Assembly: GCF_900105335.1 (NCBI RefSeq) | Contig: NZ_LT629770.1 | Location: forward strand, 1,984,001-2,048,000 | DNA: 64,000 bases | Direction: 5' to 3' | DNA from: Microbacterium paraoxydans | Lineage (GTDB): Bacteria; Actinomycetota; Actinomycetes; Actinomycetales; Microbacteriaceae | Shown here: piece by piece, positions 1 to 8,430 of the stretch | How the letters are laid out: each line of letters starts with the position of its first letter | Numbering within the stretch: position 1 is the stretch's first letter | Position numbers and translations under genes: made by a program | Notes under the pieces: model-generated | Seen by the model: the letters and a program-made list of their open reading frames with translations, nothing else | The model's database searches: none | What the model was told of the DNA's origin: nothing

Positions 1-474
1 ATCCGCGTTCACGGCACCCACTGACGAGCCCGGAGAAGGACGAATGTCGAAGCATCGGCGCACGGCAGTGTGACGATAGCCCACTCCCCCTGCGTCGCGT
101 TCCTATCCCCAAGGCGATACAAGGGTGCAGACGGGAAGCTGTTTCACGTGAAACAGCTCGGAGTCCGAATCGGAGCAAGGCACCTTGCGCGACGCACCGA
201 CACAGGGCATCCCAGCCCAGCGCGTCGACCCGCGGAGCGAGTCCATCGATACGACGACAGGACGAACCATGGTGGGCGCCGGGAACGACGACAGCTCCGA
301 CTCCGATCCGGACGAAGACAGCCGCAGCCGCAGCCTGAGCGGCCTCCGTGACGTGCTCGCCCGACATCTCGCCGTAGAGACTGCCTTCCCGGCGACGTAT
401 CGACGGCGCCGGGAACATGGGTGCACGTTCGGACCCCGGGTCAGCCCCCCGTTTCACGGGAAGCGGCGACCTCC
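1..474. other. Intergenic stretch upstream of the parS-proximal gene cluster
   Basis: No convincing coding region was found in these 474 bases on either strand; the short open frames have no domain resemblance. It lies just downstream of the minus-strand rsmG gene. In actinobacteria parA and parB usually follow rsmG, so parA is expected just beyond the left edge, possibly starting with the GTG at 12-10 on the minus strand; this is inference only. The stretch holds a perfect parS site at 140-155 and a second, imperfect copy of its core at 451-464. Confidence 0.5.
140..155. promoter_or_regulatory. parS: parS centromere site (ParB-binding palindrome)
   Basis: The 16-bp sequence TGTTTCACGTGAAACA is a perfect palindrome and an exact match to the canonical bacterial parS consensus. 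ParB dimers load here and spread to build the partition complex that ParA moves, with SMC recruited to it. Its place about 4 kb from dnaA, next to the gene cluster that normally leads into parAB, is typical. Confidence 0.95.
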
Positions 475-1122
475 TCAGCGCACGGAGGCGCGAACGACCC
501 GCGTGGTCTCCGGGAGCAACCCCTCACCCAGCACCTCGACCCGAACATCCGCGAGCTTGAACTTCGCGATCTGCTTCCGTGCCGCTTCGATCTCGTTCGC
601 GGCGTTCATCCCCTTCAACAGGGCCAGCTCCCCACCATCGCGGACTAGGGGCGCTGTCAGAGGGATCAACGTCCGCAATGCGCTCACCGCACGAGCCGTG
701 ACGACATCGAAGGCGCCCTTCGCACGCACGTCCTCGGCACGCGCGCGGAGAATGGTGACGTTGGTGAGTCCCAGGTCATTCACTTGCTCAGTCAACCAAT
801 TGATCCGGCGCTCCATCGGCTCCACGAGGGTCCACGACACGTCGGGTCGCGCGATCGCGAGTACCAGACCAGGAAGTCCGGCTCCGGACCCGATGTCCGC
901 GACGGAGCCGTGGAACAGGGGCGCGGCGATCGCGCTGTTCAGGATGTGACGGGTCCACAACCGGGGCAGTTCCAGCGGTCCGATCAGGCCCCGCTCCTCC
1001 CCCTCACGCGCAAGGGATTCTGTGAACCGTCGAGCGAGCTGCAGGCGCTCCCCGAAGATCTGGGCAGCGACTGCCGGCTCCTGCTCGACGGTCTTCTCGC
1101 CGGGATCCTGCGTCTCGGACAC
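475..1122 (-). CDS. rsmG: 16S rRNA (guanine-N7) methyltransferase RsmG (GidB)
   Basis: The 215-residue protein has the length and layout of RsmG, the S-adenosylmethionine-dependent enzyme that methylates N7 of a guanine in the 530 loop of 16S rRNA. The SAM-binding motif VADIGSGAGLPG is at residues 74-85, followed by LVEPMERR, which binds the cofactor ribose. It is the last gene of the rpmH-rnpA-yidD-yidC-jag-rsmG series and starts 24 bases after the jag stop codon. Loss of this enzyme in other bacteria gives low-level streptomycin resistance. Confidence 0.95.
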   Translation of the reverse strand: MSETQDPGEKTVEQEPAVAAQIFGERLQLARRFTESLAREGEERGLIGPLELPRLWTRHILNSAIAAPLFHGSVADIGSGAGLPGLVLAIARPDVSWTLVEPMERRINWLTEQVNDLGLTNVTILRARAEDVRAKGAFDVVTARAVSALRTLIPLTAPLVRDGGELALLKGMNAANEIEAARKQIAKFKLADVRVEVLGEGLLPETTRVVRASVR

Positions 1123-1146
1123 GTGCCAGAGCTCGCCTTCCGTGTG

Positions 1147-1638
1147 TCAGTGCCGCCGCAGGACCGTGTGGCGGTCCGCGCCCTCGCCGTACGACTCGGA
1201 GACGAGCCCGCGCTCGGCGGCGATGTCGTGGACCAGCTTGCGCTCATAGCTCGACATCGCCGGCAGCGAGGCCTGCGACGAGCCCTCATCGAGCTTGGCA
1301 GCCGCCGCCTCGACCAGGGTCACGAGCTGACGGCGCCGCGCGTCGCGGGATCCACCGATGTCGAGGATGAGGCGCGAGAACGAGCCGGTCTTGTTCTGGA
1401 CGGCGAGACGCGTGAGCTCCTGCAACGCCTGCACCGTATCGGGAGCGGAGAGCAGCGCGAGTCCGTCACCCTCGGCCTCGACCGAGACGTAGGCACGACC
1501 CTGACGGACGTCGAGGTTCAGATCACCGTCGATGTCTGCGATGTCGAGCAGCTCCTCGAGGTAGTCCGCCGCGACGTCCCCCTCGTTCTCGAGCTGCGCC
1601 ACAGTGGGCTCTGTGCTCCCGGTCACGACCTCGCTCAT
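1147..1638 (-). CDS. Jag/KhpB-like R3H domain RNA-binding protein
   Basis: The 163-residue protein has a KH-like region (about residues 25-95, with the LILDIGG segment) followed by a C-terminal R3H domain (SSYERKLVHD around 128-137, carrying the conserved Arg and His). This is the actinobacterial short form of Jag (SpoIIIJ-associated protein/KhpB), which lacks the long Jag-N and linker region of Firmicutes. The protein is thought to bind single-stranded RNA and act with YidC. Its ATG overlaps the yidC stop by four bases, which implies translational coupling. Confidence 0.9.
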   Translation of the reverse strand: MSEVVTGSTEPTVAQLENEGDVAADYLEELLDIADIDGDLNLDVRQGRAYVSVEAEGDGLALLSAPDTVQALQELTRLAVQNKTGSFSRLILDIGGSRDARRRQLVTLVEAAAAKLDEGSSQASLPAMSSYERKLVHDIAAERGLVSESYGEGADRHTVLRRH

Positions 1639-2705
1639 GACGCGTTCCCCTTCTTCTTCGCACGCTTCTTGCCGACCGGCTGCTGTCGCTTCGGCGCCGC
1701 CGCCTTCGCTTTCTCGGCCTCCTCGAGCAGGCGCTGCTGCTCGGCCTCGTAGGCAGCCATCGGGACGACCTTGCCGGAGGAGTCGATCGCCTTGCCCTTG
1801 CGGGCGAGCCGCTCCTCGCGAGCCTTGGCGGCTTCAGAGCCGGGAGTCGGCATCTCACGGATGACGAGGAACTGCTGCCCCATGGTCCAGAGGTTCGAGA
1901 TGAACCAGTACACGACCACGCCGAGCGGGAAGAAGACACCGGAGAAGATGAAACCCAGCGGCAGAACGTAGAGCATGATCTTCTGCATCTGGTACGCCTG
2001 GCCGGTCTTGGCCTCCGGCGAGAGGTTCTTCGAGATGATCTGCAGCTGCGTGAAGAACTGCGACGCGATCATCAGGACGACCAGGGTGATCAGGATGATG
2101 ATCGCCGTGACGTTCTGGGCCTCGATCGCGTTGCCGAGGTTCTCGTGCAGGGACGCGACCCCGAAGAGCTTGGCGTCGTAGAACTCCTGCGTGAGTTCCG
2201 CGCTCAGCAGCCCGACACCGCCGACGCCCTGCGTCGCGTGCTTGCTGACGTCGCTCAGCACGCTGTAGAGCGAGAAGAAGATCGGCATCTGCACGAGCAG
2301 GGGCAGACAGCTCGACATCGGCGTCGTGCCGTGCTTCTTGTACAGCGCCATCGTCTCGCGGCTCATCGCCTCGCGAGAGAGCTGGTCCTTCTTGCCGCGA
2401 TACTTCTCCTGGACTTTCCTCAGTTCAGGAGCAATTTCCATCATCTTCCGCTGGCTCTTGATCTGCTTCACGAACAGCGGGATGAGCGCTGCACGGACCA
2501 CGATCACGAGGCCGACGATCGAGAGGACCCAGGTGATTCCGGAGGCCGCAGGGAGACCGACGGCCGTCAGCAGCCAGTGCCAGGCGACGAGGATGAGCTC
2601 GACGACCCACTTCAGCGGCCACAGGATCGTGCCGAGCAGGTCGAATCCGCCGGATGCCGGTTCCGGGCTGGGGGTGGCACTGGCGAACAGAAGGTCAAGA
2701 CCCAC
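1635..2705 (-). CDS. yidC: Membrane protein insertase YidC
   Basis: The 356-residue polytopic protein belongs to the YidC/Oxa1/Alb3 family, which inserts and folds membrane proteins with or without SecYEG. Hydrophobic segments appear near residues 28-65, 115-150 (cytoplasmic loop LVQMPIFFSLYSVL), 205-225 and 245-290. The C-terminus is a basic Lys/Arg-rich tail ending about residue 356, as in other Gram-positive YidC proteins that contact the ribosome. It has no large periplasmic domain of the proteobacterial kind. The gene begins four bases after the yidD stop and overlaps jag. Confidence 0.95.
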   Translation of the reverse strand: MGLDLLFASATPSPEPASGGFDLLGTILWPLKWVVELILVAWHWLLTAVGLPAASGITWVLSIVGLVIVVRAALIPLFVKQIKSQRKMMEIAPELRKVQEKYRGKKDQLSREAMSRETMALYKKHGTTPMSSCLPLLVQMPIFFSLYSVLSDVSKHATQGVGGVGLLSAELTQEFYDAKLFGVASLHENLGNAIEAQNVTAIIILITLVVLMIASQFFTQLQIISKNLSPEAKTGQAYQMQKIMLYVLPLGFIFSGVFFPLGVVVYWFISNLWTMGQQFLVIREMPTPGSEAAKAREERLARKGKAIDSSGKVVPMAAYEAEQQRLLEEAEKAKAAAPKRQQPVGKKRAKKKGNAS

Positions 2706-2708
2706 CGA

Positions 2709-3059
2709 TCAGTCCTTTCGGGAGGGGACGACGAAACCGTGTGCGGTCAGGTCGTAGCGGAAGTGTCGATGCGGTGTGACGTCGTCGACGCCTCCGCGAG
2801 ACCAGGGATTGCAGCGGAGGATGCGCCACGCCGAGAGCAGAGCCCCCCGCACGGCGCCGTGCTGCTGCACCGCACCTACAGCGTAGGCGGAACAGGAGGG
2901 GTAGTACGCACACACGTCCCCGTACATCGGCGAGACCACCTTGCGGTACCCCGCGAGGAACGCGAGCACGGCGTTGCGCGGCAGGAGCGGGATGCTCCGA
3001 ACCGCGTCTCGCCCGCGCATCTCCCCGGACCCCACAGAGGACGCCGGCAAGGCGGTCAT
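2709..3059 (-). CDS. yidD: Membrane protein insertion efficiency factor YidD
   Basis: The 116-residue product carries the diagnostic YidD core with the motif YYPSCSAYAV and, downstream, RILRCNPWSRGGVD. YidD is a small amphipathic protein at the inner membrane that helps YidC-dependent insertion. I chose the ATG at 3059 because it overlaps the rnpA stop (ATGA) and because longer versions of the frame only translate the antisense of rnpA. The first 30 residues or so form a slightly long N-terminal extension compared with the roughly 80-residue family core. Confidence 0.92.
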   Translation of the reverse strand: MTALPASSVGSGEMRGRDAVRSIPLLPRNAVLAFLAGYRKVVSPMYGDVCAYYPSCSAYAVGAVQQHGAVRGALLSAWRILRCNPWSRGGVDDVTPHRHFRYDLTAHGFVVPSRKD

Positions 3060-3406
3060 GATGCGGCCTCGGCCGGCGTGAGCCGAGCCAGGCAGCGATG
3101 AACGTCGCTGCGGAGTTCGGCGTACGACGCGGTCGCGGACGCAGGAAGGGCACGGATGACGACATCCGTGCCCTGCGGAACACGCGGCAACGCCTCCGCA
3201 CAGACGGCTTTGAGTCGCCGACGCACGGTGTTGCGCACCACTGCGGTGCCCACCTGCTTGCTGATGATGAAACCGAACCGCGCTGCCCTGCTCTCGCCCG
3301 TCGCCAGCATGGAGGTGAGGACGCGGGCCCCGCCACAACGCGATCCGCGTCGAACGACCAGTCGGTAGTCGCTCCCGCGGGTCAAACGGAACGGGCGGGC
3401 GAGCAC
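3056..3406 (-). CDS. rnpA: Ribonuclease P protein component
   Basis: The 116-residue basic protein is the protein subunit of RNase P, which works with the RnpB RNA to cut 5' leaders from precursor tRNAs. It shows the family signature RNxxRRRLK in VVRNTVRRRLKA and the FGFIISKQVG strand before it. It sits six bases after the rpmH stop codon, the universal rpmH-rnpA arrangement, and overlaps yidD by four bases. Confidence 0.95.
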   Translation of the reverse strand: MLARPFRLTRGSDYRLVVRRGSRCGGARVLTSMLATGESRAARFGFIISKQVGTAVVRNTVRRRLKAVCAEALPRVPQGTDVVIRALPASATASYAELRSDVHRCLARLTPAEAAS

Positions 3407-3412
3407 AGCTGC

Positions 3413-3550
3413 TTACGCGGAGAGCTCGGTGCGGCCCTTCGCGCGGCGTGCCGAGAGGATGGCACGACCGGCGCGGGTGCGCATGCGGGCGCGGAAGCCG
3501 TGCTTCTTGGCGCGACGACGGTTGTTGGGCTGGAAGGTGCGCTTGCTCAT
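3413..3550 (-). CDS. rpmH: 50S ribosomal protein L34
   Basis: The 45-codon gene encodes a very basic protein starting [19 protein letters not shown] and continuing with [12 protein letters not shown], the standard L34 sequence. L34 is a structural protein of the large ribosomal subunit. The ATG is preceded by GGAG at a spacing of about seven bases. It heads the minus-strand operon that runs away from dnaA and is about 590 bases upstream of the divergently oriented dnaA. Confidence 0.97.
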   Translation of the reverse strand: MSKRTFQPNNRRRAKKHGFRARMRTRAGRAILSARRAKGRTELSA

Positions 3551-3722
3551 GAGATCACTCCGGGAATGCTGCCACCGGATTCACTTCGACCGGAGACATA
3601 GGGAACTGCCATACAGGCATAAGTCAACCGATTAAGGGTACGTCTTGGCGGCGCGCAGGGCAAATCTACCGTACGGCCGTTCTCGGCCGCTCCGCGCGCG
3701 AGGGCGCCATCCGGCCGTCGAT

Positions 3723-3956
3723 ATGCTATCCGTCACCGCCACCTTCAGCAGCGACACCGAGACCAGGACTCTCCCCTGGCCGGCGGTCGGGAACGCGCAG
3801 TACACCACGTCGGACTCGTCGGCCTGGATCACGATCACGGCACCCACCGACAGCGACGATCAGACGGTGGGTTGCAGGATCTACTGGAACGATGAGCTGG
3901 TCGTCGAGAAGACCTCGGACTCGGGCACGGTCAGCTGCGAATACGACGCCGACTGA
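3723..3956 (+). pseudogene. C-terminal remnant of an MmpS-like secreted/membrane accessory protein
   Basis: The 77 residues from the ATG at 3723 look like the C-terminal beta-sandwich of MmpS-family proteins: a TxTFSSDTETRTLPWP segment, a stretch of beta-strand residues, and two cysteines in TVGCRIYWND and GTVSCEYDAD. A normal MmpS-like protein has an N-terminal transmembrane helix and a longer first half. Neither is present upstream in any frame, and the frame extends back to 3645 only through low-complexity Arg-rich sequence. I therefore call it a decayed or truncated gene. A small exported protein with an unrecognised start is the alternative. Confidence 0.5.
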
Positions 3957-3984
3957 CGGCGCCCGGCTCCCCTCCACACAGGAG

Positions 3985-4093
3985 CTATCCACAACCCCGA
4001 GCAACCGACCGAACCGTCACACGACCTGATTCTCTGCGGCAGGTTGCCGTTCCCGACGCCGATGACTAGCGTGGGCATCCGTAGTTATCCACA
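3985..4093 (+). promoter_or_regulatory. DnaA boxes in the dnaA upstream region
   Basis: A perfect box TTATCCACA lies at 4085-4093, and a one-mismatch box CTATCCACA at 3985-3993. Both are between the MmpS-like remnant and dnaA. DnaA boxes in the dnaA promoter region are the usual means by which DnaA represses its own transcription. The dnaA ATG follows 48 bases after the second box. Confidence 0.75.
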
Positions 4094-4141
4094 GGGCAGC
4101 CTCTCCCGCGCTCCCCTTCCCGATCCGTCGTCCGGAGCACC

Positions 4142-5533
4142 ATGTCCTCACCAGCCCAGCCCGATGTCCCGATCTGGACCACGGTGCAGGAGCTGCTGGA
4201 ATCCGATGACCGGGTCACCCCGCAGCTCCAGGGCTTCCTGAGCCTCGCGGTGCCGGCCGGCGTGATGTCGGCGACGCTGTATCTGGAGGTGCCGAACGAC
4301 CTCACCGCGGCACAGATCAACAAGCGTCTGCGCCTGCCCATCATGGAGGCCCTCGCTCATGTCGGCGAGGAAGTGACGTCGTATCGGGTGGTCGTGAACC
4401 ACGAGCTCGCCGATCAGCCCACCGCTCCCATCGCCGTGGCGGACTATGGTCGGCAGGACCCGGTGCGCGCCGAGTCACCGATGGAGCAGCCGACGGCGCT
4501 ACGCCACGAGTCACGCCTCAACCCGAAGTACACCTTCGACAACTTCGTCATCGGCCAGTCCAACCGCTTCGCCCACGCGGCCGCGGTGGCCGTCGCCGAG
4601 GCGCCCGCCAAGGCCTACAACCCGCTCTTCATCTACGGCGACTCCGGACTGGGCAAGACCCACCTCCTGCACGCCATCGGCGACTACGCACAGTCGCTCT
4701 ACGCCGGGGTCAAGGTGCGCTACGTCTCCAGCGAGGAGTTCACGAACGACTTCATCAACTCCATCGCCAACAACCGTGGCGCCGCCTTCCAAGCCCGGTA
4801 CCGCGAGGTGGACATCCTCCTCATCGACGACATCCAGTTCCTCCAGGGGCGTGCGGAGACGCAGGAGGCGTTCTTCCACACGTTCAACACGCTGCACGAC
4901 CACAACAAGCAGGTCGTGATCACCAGCGATGTCGCGCCGAAGCACCTCACGGGCTTCGAGGACCGCATGCGCAGCCGTTTCGAGTGGGGCCTCATCACCG
5001 ACGTGCAGGCGCCCGATCTCGAGACCCGTATCGCCATCCTGCGGAAGAAGGCGCAGAGCGAGGCCCTCCACATCCCCGACGAGGTGCTCGAGTACATCGC
5101 CACGGTGGTGTCCTCGAACATCCGCGAGCTGGAGGGAGCACTCATCCGGGTGTCGGCGTTCGCGAGCTTGAACCGCTCGGCCCTCGACATCTCCCTCGCC
5201 CAGACCGTGCTGCGGGACATCATCGACACGGCCGAGGACAACATCATCTCGCCCACCGACATCATCACGGCGACCGCGCAGTACTTCAAGCTCACCGTCG
5301 ACGACCTCTACGGGTCCAGCCGTTCGCAGCAGATCGCCACCGCCCGGCAGATCGCCATGTACCTCTGTCGTGAACGGACCAGCCTCTCCCTCCCGAAGAT
5401 CGGCCAGCTCTTCGGCAACCGCGACCACACGACGGTCATGTATGCCTACAAGAAGATCAGCGAGCTCATGAAAGAGCGTCGCTCCATCTACAACCAGGTG
5501 ACCGAGATCACCACGCAGCTCGGCCGCCGCTGA
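4142..5533 (+). CDS. dnaA: Chromosomal replication initiator protein DnaA
   Basis: The 463-residue protein has all DnaA domains. Domain I spans about residues 8-90 (interaction module starting IWTTVQELLE), followed by a short variable domain II. The AAA+ domain III has Walker A GDSGLGKT at 166-173 and Walker B ILLIDDIQFL near 225-234. Domain IV (about 350-463) has the DnaA-box-binding helix-turn-helix with the signature GNRDHTTVMYAYKKI. DnaA-ATP binds DnaA boxes in oriC and opens the duplex. Domain II is short compared with Streptomyces. The ATG is preceded by GGAG at a suitable distance. Confidence 0.98.
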   Translation: MSSPAQPDVPIWTTVQELLESDDRVTPQLQGFLSLAVPAGVMSATLYLEVPNDLTAAQINKRLRLPIMEALAHVGEEVTSYRVVVNHELADQPTAPIAVADYGRQDPVRAESPMEQPTALRHESRLNPKYTFDNFVIGQSNRFAHAAAVAVAEAPAKAYNPLFIYGDSGLGKTHLLHAIGDYAQSLYAGVKVRYVSSEEFTNDFINSIANNRGAAFQARYREVDILLIDDIQFLQGRAETQEAFFHTFNTLHDHNKQVVITSDVAPKHLTGFEDRMRSRFEWGLITDVQAPDLETRIAILRKKAQSEALHIPDEVLEYIATVVSSNIRELEGALIRVSAFASLNRSALDISLAQTVLRDIIDTAEDNIISPTDIITATAQYFKLTVDDLYGSSRSQQIATARQIAMYLCRERTSLSLPKIGQLFGNRDHTTVMYAYKKISELMKERRSIYNQVTEITTQLGRR

Positions 5534-5546
5534 CGACCTGCACTCA

Positions 5547-5593
5547 CGAGAGGGACGCCGCATCCGATACCCGGACGGCGTCCCTCTCGGCTT
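5547..5593 (+). terminator. Terminator-like hairpin after dnaA
   Basis: A 14-bp perfect inverted repeat, CGAGAGGGACGCCG at 5547-5560 and its complement at 5576-5589, starts 14 bases after the dnaA stop and is followed by GCTTTCC. It most likely ends the dnaA transcript and separates it from oriC. The T-tract is weak, as is common in high-GC genomes. Confidence 0.75.
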
Positions 5594-6020
5594 TCCCCGA
5601 CCATCCGCATGGCCGGATAGATGCGTCTATGCACATGTGGATAACTTGTGGATGACCGTGGAACGCGCCGTGCCGGATGTGGGCCAATCCAGCAAACCTG
5701 TGGATAACCCCGGGAAGAAGAAACGCTGACCGCCCCCTCTCCACCCGCGGATTCCTCAGGGTCTCCACAAGTGACAGGCTTGTAGTTCCCTACTCGCGTC
5801 TGCTTTCCACCGAGTTATCCACAGTATCCACAACTGTTAACACCGTTAAGGAGTTAAGTCATTCAGGGTGCGATCCGATCACCAGACGGTGGGGAGAACC
5901 GTCCGAGGCATGACAAGTCCTCCGGCGTAGGGAAGCGCAGGACTGTGGGGCTAGCATGGGATTCCCTGCACTGGCAGGACCCGACGACGACCCGTCATGT
6001 TCGACGACAAGGGAGCACCC
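5594..6020. other. oriC: Chromosomal replication origin oriC (dnaA-dnaN intergenic region)
   Basis: This non-coding stretch between dnaA and dnaN carries the clustered DnaA boxes expected of an actinobacterial origin. Perfect boxes lie at 5636-5644 and 5699-5707 (TGTGGATAA, minus orientation) and at 5815-5823 (TTATCCACA). One-mismatch boxes lie at 5647-5655 (TGTGGATGA) and 5824-5832 (GTATCCACA). Immediately downstream, 5833-5870 is unusually AT-rich for this genome, with repeated GTTAA elements (CTGTTAAC, CGTTAAGG, GAGTTAAG), and is a good candidate unwinding element. The stretch also contains the dnaN promoter and leader. Confidence 0.92.
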
Positions 6021-7163
6021 GTGAGGTTTCAGGTCAACCGCGATGTCTTCAGCGAGGCTGTGTCCTTCGTCGTCAAGCTGCTCCCCCAGCGCAATCCGCA
6101 GCCGATCCTCGCCGGAGTCCTGATCGAGGCTGACGGTTCGGGACTCACGCTCTCGGCCTTCGACTACGAGGCCTCCGCACGGACGACCATCGAGGCGACG
6201 GTCGAGACCCCGGGCACGATCCTCGTCCACGGCCGCCTGCTCTCGGACATCGCGAGCCGACTCCCGAACGCTCCCATCGAGATCGCCGTGGAGGATGACG
6301 GCGGGATCGCCGTCACCTGCGGCTCGGCGCGCTTCACGCTCGCCGCCATGCCGGTCGAGGAATACCCGTCGATCCCCGAGGTGTCGGGATCCTCCGGCGT
6401 CGTCCCCGCCGACGAGTTCGGCACCGCGATCGCGCAGGTCGGCTTCGCCGCATCCCGCGACGATGTGACTCCCGTGTTGACGGGTGTCCAGCTCGAGGTC
6501 ACCGGCCACACGCTCAGCCTCGTCGCCACCGACCGCTACCGGGTCTCGCTCCGCGACGTGCCGTGGGACGGCGAGGCCGTCGAGGCGACCGCGCTGGTCC
6601 CCGCTCGCACGCTCGTCGAGGTCGGGAAGACCTTCGGTCACGCCGGCACGATCCAGATCGCGTTCTCGGGAGCCGGAGACCGCGAGATCATCGCGTTCAC
6701 CGCAGGCAACAAGACCGTGACCTCGCTGCTCATCAAGGGCAACTTCCCCCCGGTGCGACGCCTCTTCCCGGAGCAGACCGACCACTACGCCGTCGTCAAC
6801 ACCGCCGATCTCATCGAAGCCGTCCGTCGTGTGTCCCTCGTGCTCGATCGTGCCGCTCCGCTCCGCTTCACGTTCTCGACCGACAGCGTCACGATGGATG
6901 CGTCCGGCAGCGAGCACGCCCGCGCGTCCGAGTCGGTCGACGCGATCCTCTCCGGCGGCGATGAGGTGACCCTGGGGCTCAACCCGCAGTACCTCATCGA
7001 GGCGCTCGGCGCGGTCAAGAGCGAGTTCGTGCGGGTGACGTTCACCTCCAGCGACAACGCCAACAAGCTCAGCCCGGTCCTCATCACCAGCCAGACCTCC
7101 GTCGACCAGGCCGGTCTGGACTCGTTCAAGTACCTGCTGCAGCCCAACCTGCTCCTGCGCTGA
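6021..7163 (+). CDS. dnaN: DNA polymerase III beta subunit (sliding clamp)
   Basis: The 380-residue protein forms the ring-shaped processivity clamp that tethers DNA polymerase III and other partners to DNA. Three successive clamp folds can be followed (about 1-120, 130-250 and 255-380), with the second-domain motif VTPVLTGVQLE and the C-terminal MPV-type end replaced by LLQPNLLLR. I prefer the GTG at 6021 (MRFQVNRDVFSEAV) over the upstream ATG at 5997 because GGGAG lies six bases before the GTG. Homologues begin at the equivalent residue. Confidence 0.96.
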   Translation: MRFQVNRDVFSEAVSFVVKLLPQRNPQPILAGVLIEADGSGLTLSAFDYEASARTTIEATVETPGTILVHGRLLSDIASRLPNAPIEIAVEDDGGIAVTCGSARFTLAAMPVEEYPSIPEVSGSSGVVPADEFGTAIAQVGFAASRDDVTPVLTGVQLEVTGHTLSLVATDRYRVSLRDVPWDGEAVEATALVPARTLVEVGKTFGHAGTIQIAFSGAGDREIIAFTAGNKTVTSLLIKGNFPPVRRLFPEQTDHYAVVNTADLIEAVRRVSLVLDRAAPLRFTFSTDSVTMDASGSEHARASESVDAILSGGDEVTLGLNPQYLIEALGAVKSEFVRVTFTSSDNANKLSPVLITSQTSVDQAGLDSFKYLLQPNLLLR

Positions 7164-7215
7164 GCGCGAGCTCTCGCCCCGAGGGAGTGTCCGACCCGGG
7201 AGGTAGGCTGGCTCC

Positions 7216-8430
7216 GTGATTGTGGAGCACCTCAGCCTGGTCGATTTCCGCAATTACGCGACCGCGGAACTCGCGCTGCACCGAGGGCCGAACGTGCTCG
7301 TCGGGCGGAACGGCCAGGGCAAGACGAACCTCGCCGAGGCTGTGGTCTTCCTCGCGACACTCGGGTCGCATCGGGTGTCGTCCGATGCCCCGATGGTGCG
7401 GGACGGCCAGGACTTCGCCGTCATCCGGGCTCGGCTCTCCCACGGCGAGCGGCGCGTGCTGGTCGAGGTGCAGCTCAATCGGCAGGGATCGAACAAGGCT
7501 CGCATCAACGGCTCCCCGTCGAAGACCAACGAGCTCCCCCGCTATGCGCACGTCGTGCTGTTCGCGCCGGAAGACCTCCAGATCGTCCGCGGAGACCCGT
7601 CGGCCCGTCGCCGGTTCGCCGACCAGCTCCTCATCCAGCGCACCCCGCGTCTCGCCGCGGTACTGGCCGATTACGATCGCGTGCTCAAGCAGCGCAATGC
7701 CCTTCTCAAGTCGGCGCGGGCGCGCGGCATCCGCGGTGAGGCCTTGAGCACGCTGGACGTCTGGGACGACAAGCTCGTGTCCCTCGGATCGGAGATCATC
7801 ACCGCGCGGCAGCGGTTGGCCGCCGACCTGCAGCAGCCGGTGGCCGACGCCTACGCGGCGATCGCGGGCGCCGACCACCGGCCGCAGCTGGACTGGGCCC
7901 TGTCCGTTGCCGGCGGCGATCCGGAGGACGACGACGATCGGGACGACACAGAGGGCACCGCTCCCGGCGACGACGTGCGCGGGGACACCCGTCGCATCGC
8001 CGAGATGTTCCGCGCCTCCCTCGCCGCGAAGCGATCGAACGAGCTCGACCGCGGCCTCACCCTCACCGGACCGCACCGCGACGATCTGGTGCTGCGTGTC
8101 CGCGACCTCCCCGTGAAGGGCTACGCCTCGCATGGCGAGTCCTGGTCCGTCGCACTCGCTCTGCGTCTCGCCTCCGCAGAACTCCTGCGCAGCGAGTCTC
8201 CCGCCGGCGACCCGGTGCTCATCCTCGACGACGTCTTCGCCGAGCTCGACGCGGATCGGCGCCAGCGACTCGCCACCCTCACCGCAGGCTACGAGCAGGT
8301 GGTGGTCACCGCGGCGGTGGAGGAGGATATCCCCGACGTGCTCCGTGCTCACGTGGTCCGTATCGCGGCGGGCACCATCAGCGACGAACGGAACCGATCG
8401 CAGGCAGAGGAGGGTGCCAGCCATGACTGA
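7216..8430 (+). CDS. recF: DNA replication and repair protein RecF
   Basis: The 404-residue SMC-like ATPase has Walker A GRNGQGKT at residues 30-37, the ABC signature region GYASHGESWSVALALRLA near 300, and Walker B PVLILDDVFAELD. RecF acts with RecO and RecR to load RecA at single-strand gaps. The GTG start is supported by TAGGCT-N6-GTG directly upstream, a leaderless promoter arrangement seen repeatedly in this window. The gene overlaps the following DUF721 gene by eight bases. An acidic insert (EDDDDRDDTEG) near residues 235-246 is lineage specific. Confidence 0.96.
   Translation: MIVEHLSLVDFRNYATAELALHRGPNVLVGRNGQGKTNLAEAVVFLATLGSHRVSSDAPMVRDGQDFAVIRARLSHGERRVLVEVQLNRQGSNKARINGSPSKTNELPRYAHVVLFAPEDLQIVRGDPSARRRFADQLLIQRTPRLAAVLADYDRVLKQRNALLKSARARGIRGEALSTLDVWDDKLVSLGSEIITARQRLAADLQQPVADAYAAIAGADHRPQLDWALSVAGGDPEDDDDRDDTEGTAPGDDVRGDTRRIAEMFRASLAAKRSNELDRGLTLTGPHRDDLVLRVRDLPVKGYASHGESWSVALALRLASAELLRSESPAGDPVLILDDVFAELDADRRQRLATLTAGYEQVVVTAAVEEDIPDVLRAHVVRIAAGTISDERNRSQAEEGASHD

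Noticed and set aside
1..430. Open frames at 70-351 (+), 103-426 (-) and 185-949 (+) as genes near the left edge.
   Set aside because: They include the parS site as translated sequence or run antisense through rsmG, show no family resemblance, and lack start signals.
4511..5563. 350-codon minus-strand frame opposite dnaA.
   Set aside because: It is a shadow of dnaA.
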